The notes beneath the pieces were generated by a model. That model saw only the letters and a list, made by a program, of their open reading frames with translations. It was not told where the DNA came from and made no database searches. A DNA stretch of 64,000 nucleotides from Ruegeria sp. TM1040. GTDB lineage: Bacteria > Pseudomonadota > Alphaproteobacteria > Rhodobacterales > Rhodobacteraceae. The stretch covers positions 2,007,501-2,071,500 of the forward strand of contig NC_008044.1 in assembly GCF_000014065.1 (NCBI RefSeq), given 5' to 3'. The position numbers were made by a program, and so were the translations under genes. This document shows, in pieces, positions 61,525 through 64,000 of the stretch; position 1 is the stretch's first letter, and each line of letters starts with the position of its first letter.

Positions 61525-62499
61525 ATGACGCAGACCTCAGCCACACCCGACACCACCGACCGCCCGCTTTTGGGGATTGCCCTGATGCTTGGGTTTTGCG
61601 CCCTCATTCCGCTCGGAGATGCGGTGGCAAAGCTGTTGTCGACACGAATCCCGGTGGGGCAGATCGTGTTTGTCCGCTTCGCCGCTCAGGGTGTAATCTT
61701 GGCGCCGGTGGCGCTGATGCTAGGGATCTCGCTGCGCTTGCCGCGCCGCATTCTGCCCATCGTGTTGCTGCGCACCCTGCTGCAAATGGGTGGTATCACT
61801 GCAATGTTTATGGCGCTGCGCTTCCTGCCGCTGGCGGATGCGGTGGCGATTGCCTTTGTGATGCCTTTCATCATGCTGCTTTTGGGCAAATACGTCCTCA
61901 AGGAAGAGGTCGGCCTGCGCCGTCTTCTGGCCTGCGTCGTGGGCTTTGCGGGTACGCTTCTGGTGATCCAGCCCAGCTTTGCGGCCGTCGGGCTCAACGC
62001 GCTCTGGCCCTTGGCGGTGGCGGTCATCTTTGCGGTGTTCATGATGGTCACCCGCACCATCGCGCGCGACACCGACCCGATTGCCATTCAGGCGGTCTCT
62101 GGCGGCATTGCCTCCGTGCTGATGGCCATACTCTTTGTGCTTGGGGCGCAATTCGAGGTCGCCGAGCTGGCGACCAACCTGCCCGCGCGTCCCGAGATTA
62201 ACCTGCTGCTCCTGGCAGGGCTTTTTGGCACCATCGCGCATCTCCTGATGACGTGGTCGCTGCGCTATGCGCCCACAAGCACCCTCGCCTCGATGCAATA
62301 TCTGGAGATCCCCGTGGCGGTCTTTGTCGGCTGGCTGTTCTTTGCGGAACTGCCCAACACGATCGCCGCCTGCGGCATCGCGCTCACGATGGCGGCGGGG
62401 CTTTATGCCGTGATGCGCGAACGCCAGGTGAGCCGAGCTGCGCGCAAAGTCGATCCGACACCGATCAGCAAGACGGGCCTGCCTGCATCACCTGAATAA
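61525..62499 (+). CDS. DMT-superfamily (EamA) transporter
   Basis: This 324-aa membrane protein has ten spans in two EamA repeats (ALMLGFCALIPLGDAVAKLL, RFLPLADAVAIAFVMPFIML; LMTWSLRYAPTSTLASMQYL, EIPVAVFVGWLFFAELPNTI). The SLRYAPTSTLA block is typical of the group that includes RhaT-like and SAM-type exporters. Its last 35 bases overlap the 3' end of the convergent thiamine pyrophosphokinase gene. Substrate unknown. Confidence 0.88.
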   Translation: MTQTSATPDTTDRPLLGIALMLGFCALIPLGDAVAKLLSTRIPVGQIVFVRFAAQGVILAPVALMLGISLRLPRRILPIVLLRTLLQMGGITAMFMALRFLPLADAVAIAFVMPFIMLLLGKYVLKEEVGLRRLLACVVGFAGTLLVIQPSFAAVGLNALWPLAVAVIFAVFMMVTRTIARDTDPIAIQAVSGGIASVLMAILFVLGAQFEVAELATNLPARPEINLLLLAGLFGTIAHLLMTWSLRYAPTSTLASMQYLEIPVAVFVGWLFFAELPNTIAACGIALTMAAGLYAVMRERQVSRAARKVDPTPISKTGLPASPE

Positions 62500-63136
62500 G
62501 CGCGCCGAGACAGTGGCGCGGCAGGATTGCCAACAGCCCTGGTCCGTCGACCTCGATACGGATCGACCCGGTGGCGCGGTTGGAGGTTCCGATGCGCGAG
62601 AGCGGCGAGAGCTCAAGCCCATCAATCGGCCACTCCAACCCGTCTGAGCGCCCGGACACCGGCAACAGCGGAAACAGCGACACCACATCGCCCGCCTGCA
62701 ACTCCAGTTCGAGCGATGCGGTAAGATGCACGACCACCTCATGCGCGCCGATCAGGATGCAGGTCTTGGCATGGGGCTGCATCAGTACATGCAGCGCCGC
62801 CAGCTGGTGATCAAGCCGCGCCCCAAGCACTCCGACAGCCAGCACGAGAGGCGCTTCGACAGAGCGCAGCGCCTTGTCAAAATCAGTGGTTTCCTGTTCA
62901 GCGACAAGATGCAGTATACTCTGTGAGAGCGCCGTGCGGGCGTGGTCTGACACCGAGTCGAAGTCGCCGATCACCGCCTGTGGCTGCGCCCCAAGCGCCA
63001 GCGCCTGATCCGCGCCCCCGTCGATGGCCACAAGAACCGGCGCATGCGCCAGCGCTTCGGCCAGATCAGATCTGGTGACATCGCCTCCGCCAATCAGCGT
63101 TATCGGGGCGGTTTCACGAACAATTGCCTCGGTCAT
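62465..63136 (-). CDS. Thiamine diphosphokinase
   Basis: This enzyme transfers pyrophosphate from ATP to thiamine to make the cofactor TPP. The 223-aa protein has [54 protein letters not shown] and [14 protein letters not shown], the family's nucleotide and metal motifs. The start is MTEAIVRE at 63136. The TPP-dependent enzyme at 23.9-25.6 kb would use its product. Confidence 0.88.
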   Translation of the reverse strand: MTEAIVRETAPITLIGGGDVTRSDLAEALAHAPVLVAIDGGADQALALGAQPQAVIGDFDSVSDHARTALSQSILHLVAEQETTDFDKALRSVEAPLVLAVGVLGARLDHQLAALHVLMQPHAKTCILIGAHEVVVHLTASLELELQAGDVVSLFPLLPVSGRSDGLEWPIDGLELSPLSRIGTSNRATGSIRIEVDGPGLLAILPRHCLGALIQVMQAGPSC

Positions 63137-63273
63137 GGAGGATACTTCGCAGAAATGGAAACAAGCCACAATCTAAACACAAAATTATACGAACAATTGC
63201 TAGGAGTCGGGCCGAATTTGACCCGAAGATGAATAGTGTGGACCTTGCGACTTTGCTGAGGACGAGCCGACGA

Positions 63274-64000
63274 ATGGTACAGAATAACAAAGTTTTAACC
63301 GTTTCTTATGGAACGTTTTCATGCACCCTTGAGGGGTTTGAAGACTCCTTTGACACGATGAAAGCGATTGCCGAGTACTTTCGTGATCTGGCTGCGGATG
63401 ACCGCTATTTCGGGGCCGAACCGCCTCAGCCCGACGCCGAGATGATGGCCCGGATCGCCCAGCGCGAAATCGCCCGCCAGGTTGAGGCCCGAAGTGGCGA
63501 AGGTGGCATCCACCTGCGCGCCGCCGCACCTGCAACTGCACCCACTGCCGCGCCTGCGCCCGCTCCAGCCTCCGTCGCGCCCCCGGCACCCGCTGCGCCC
63601 GAAGAAGATCAAAGCACCGCCCCAGCCGTCGCCCGCACTGATGATCTGACGTCTGATTCGCCTCGGACCACACCCGAGGCCGCGCCTCAGATGCAACCTG
63701 CGGTTCTAAATGAGGCCCCCGACGCGCCCGTAGCAACAGTTCCTGTTGATGTCTCAGAAGATGTCGCCGAGCCCGAGGCCGAGGACACGGTTCCTGCCGC
63801 CGACAGCATTGCCGCCAAACTGCAACGCATCCGCGCCGTGGTGGCCAAGGCACCGCATCAGGATGAAGAGTTCATCGAGGACGAACATGCCGATGCGGTT
63901 GAAACCGACGCGAGCGATCTCGCAGCAGAGACCACCGCCGAGCTCTACGAGGACCACTACGACGGGGAAGAGGACGCTGAGGACGCCGATGTGGCCTCCG
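63274..64000 (+). CDS. N-terminus of a large acidic protein, cut by window edge
   Basis: The 242 visible codons begin [20 protein letters not shown] with a conserved-looking block [20 protein letters not shown] and [20 protein letters not shown]. Then comes an Ala/Pro linker (residues 85-120), followed by strongly acidic sequence ([45 protein letters not shown]). An in-frame ATG at 63229 is an alternative start. I recall similar N-termini in uncharacterised roseobacter proteins but cannot name a function. Confidence 0.6.
   Translation, partial: MVQNNKVLTVSYGTFSCTLEGFEDSFDTMKAIAEYFRDLAADDRYFGAEPPQPDAEMMARIAQREIARQVEARSGEGGIHLRAAAPATAPTAAPAPAPASVAPPAPAAPEEDQSTAPAVARTDDLTSDSPRTTPEAAPQMQPAVLNEAPDAPVATVPVDVSEDVAEPEAEDTVPAADSIAAKLQRIRAVVAKAPHQDEEFIEDEHADAVETDASDLAAETTAELYEDHYDGEEDAEDADVAS

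Overview
The window is a 64-kb stretch of chromosome from a GC-rich alphaproteobacterium, most probably a member of the Roseobacter group (Rhodobacterales). This rests on gene content and style: a SAM-II riboswitch ahead of metZ, a type-A RNase P RNA, PTS-Ntr enzyme I next to aspartate kinase, FolE2, an ftsY-transporter-yciB block, and many short divergent or convergent transcription units. Every assignment comes from reading the translations and motifs; no database search was run.

Layout. 1-6.1 kb: the start of mgtE, guanine deaminase facing 8-oxoguanine deaminase, a HisN-like phosphatase, an XRE regulator and a quinone oxidoreductase. 6-11.8 kb: a LysR regulator, a DUF1127 protein, a Bax-inhibitor-1 membrane protein, rpmG, rnpB, and an amidase/lipoprotein pair. 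11.8-19.9 kb: gatA-gatC, a UPF0173 hydrolase with an ectoine-hydrolase-like M24 protein, tag-yciI-tetR, and tadA divergent from rluB. 20-23.1 kb: an xpaC-telA-DUF2927 lipoprotein operon. 23.1-35.2 kb, almost all on the minus strand: GST, a TPP enzyme, ptsP, lysC, trkH, a phasin/H1-like protein, folE2 and metZ. 35.5-46.3 kb: yciB, a DMT transporter, ftsY, xseA divergent from purD, an acetyltransferase, a ferredoxin and lipoproteins. 46.3-48.9 kb: a Crp/Fnr regulator followed by a decaying locus. 49-64 kb: degP, hflKC, gor, a PACE efflux protein, rpiA, sdaA, a TetR/hydrolase pair, a DMT transporter, thiamine pyrophosphokinase and the start of a large acidic protein.

How the genes work together. 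Most are housekeeping functions: purine salvage, methionine and lysine synthesis, folate, tRNA amidation and modification, thiol redox balance, envelope quality control, K+ and Mg2+ transport. I see no prophage, transposase, CRISPR array, tRNA or rRNA gene, and no large novel system.

The interesting signal is mostly non-coding or degenerative. There are two families of intergenic palindromic repeats: a double hairpin at three sites and a TTCTTCTA/ATATCC 3'-end element at four. A branched inverted-repeat structure lies between the XRE regulator and the oxidoreductase. A SAM-II riboswitch with its own terminator precedes metZ. A small-RNA candidate lies downstream of the TolB/TPR gene. Four genes are damaged: an acetyltransferase that has frameshifted past its natural stop, a small ORF with an in-frame amber codon, a winged-helix/TPR gene that has lost its DNA-binding domain, and a collapsed kinase behind tadA.
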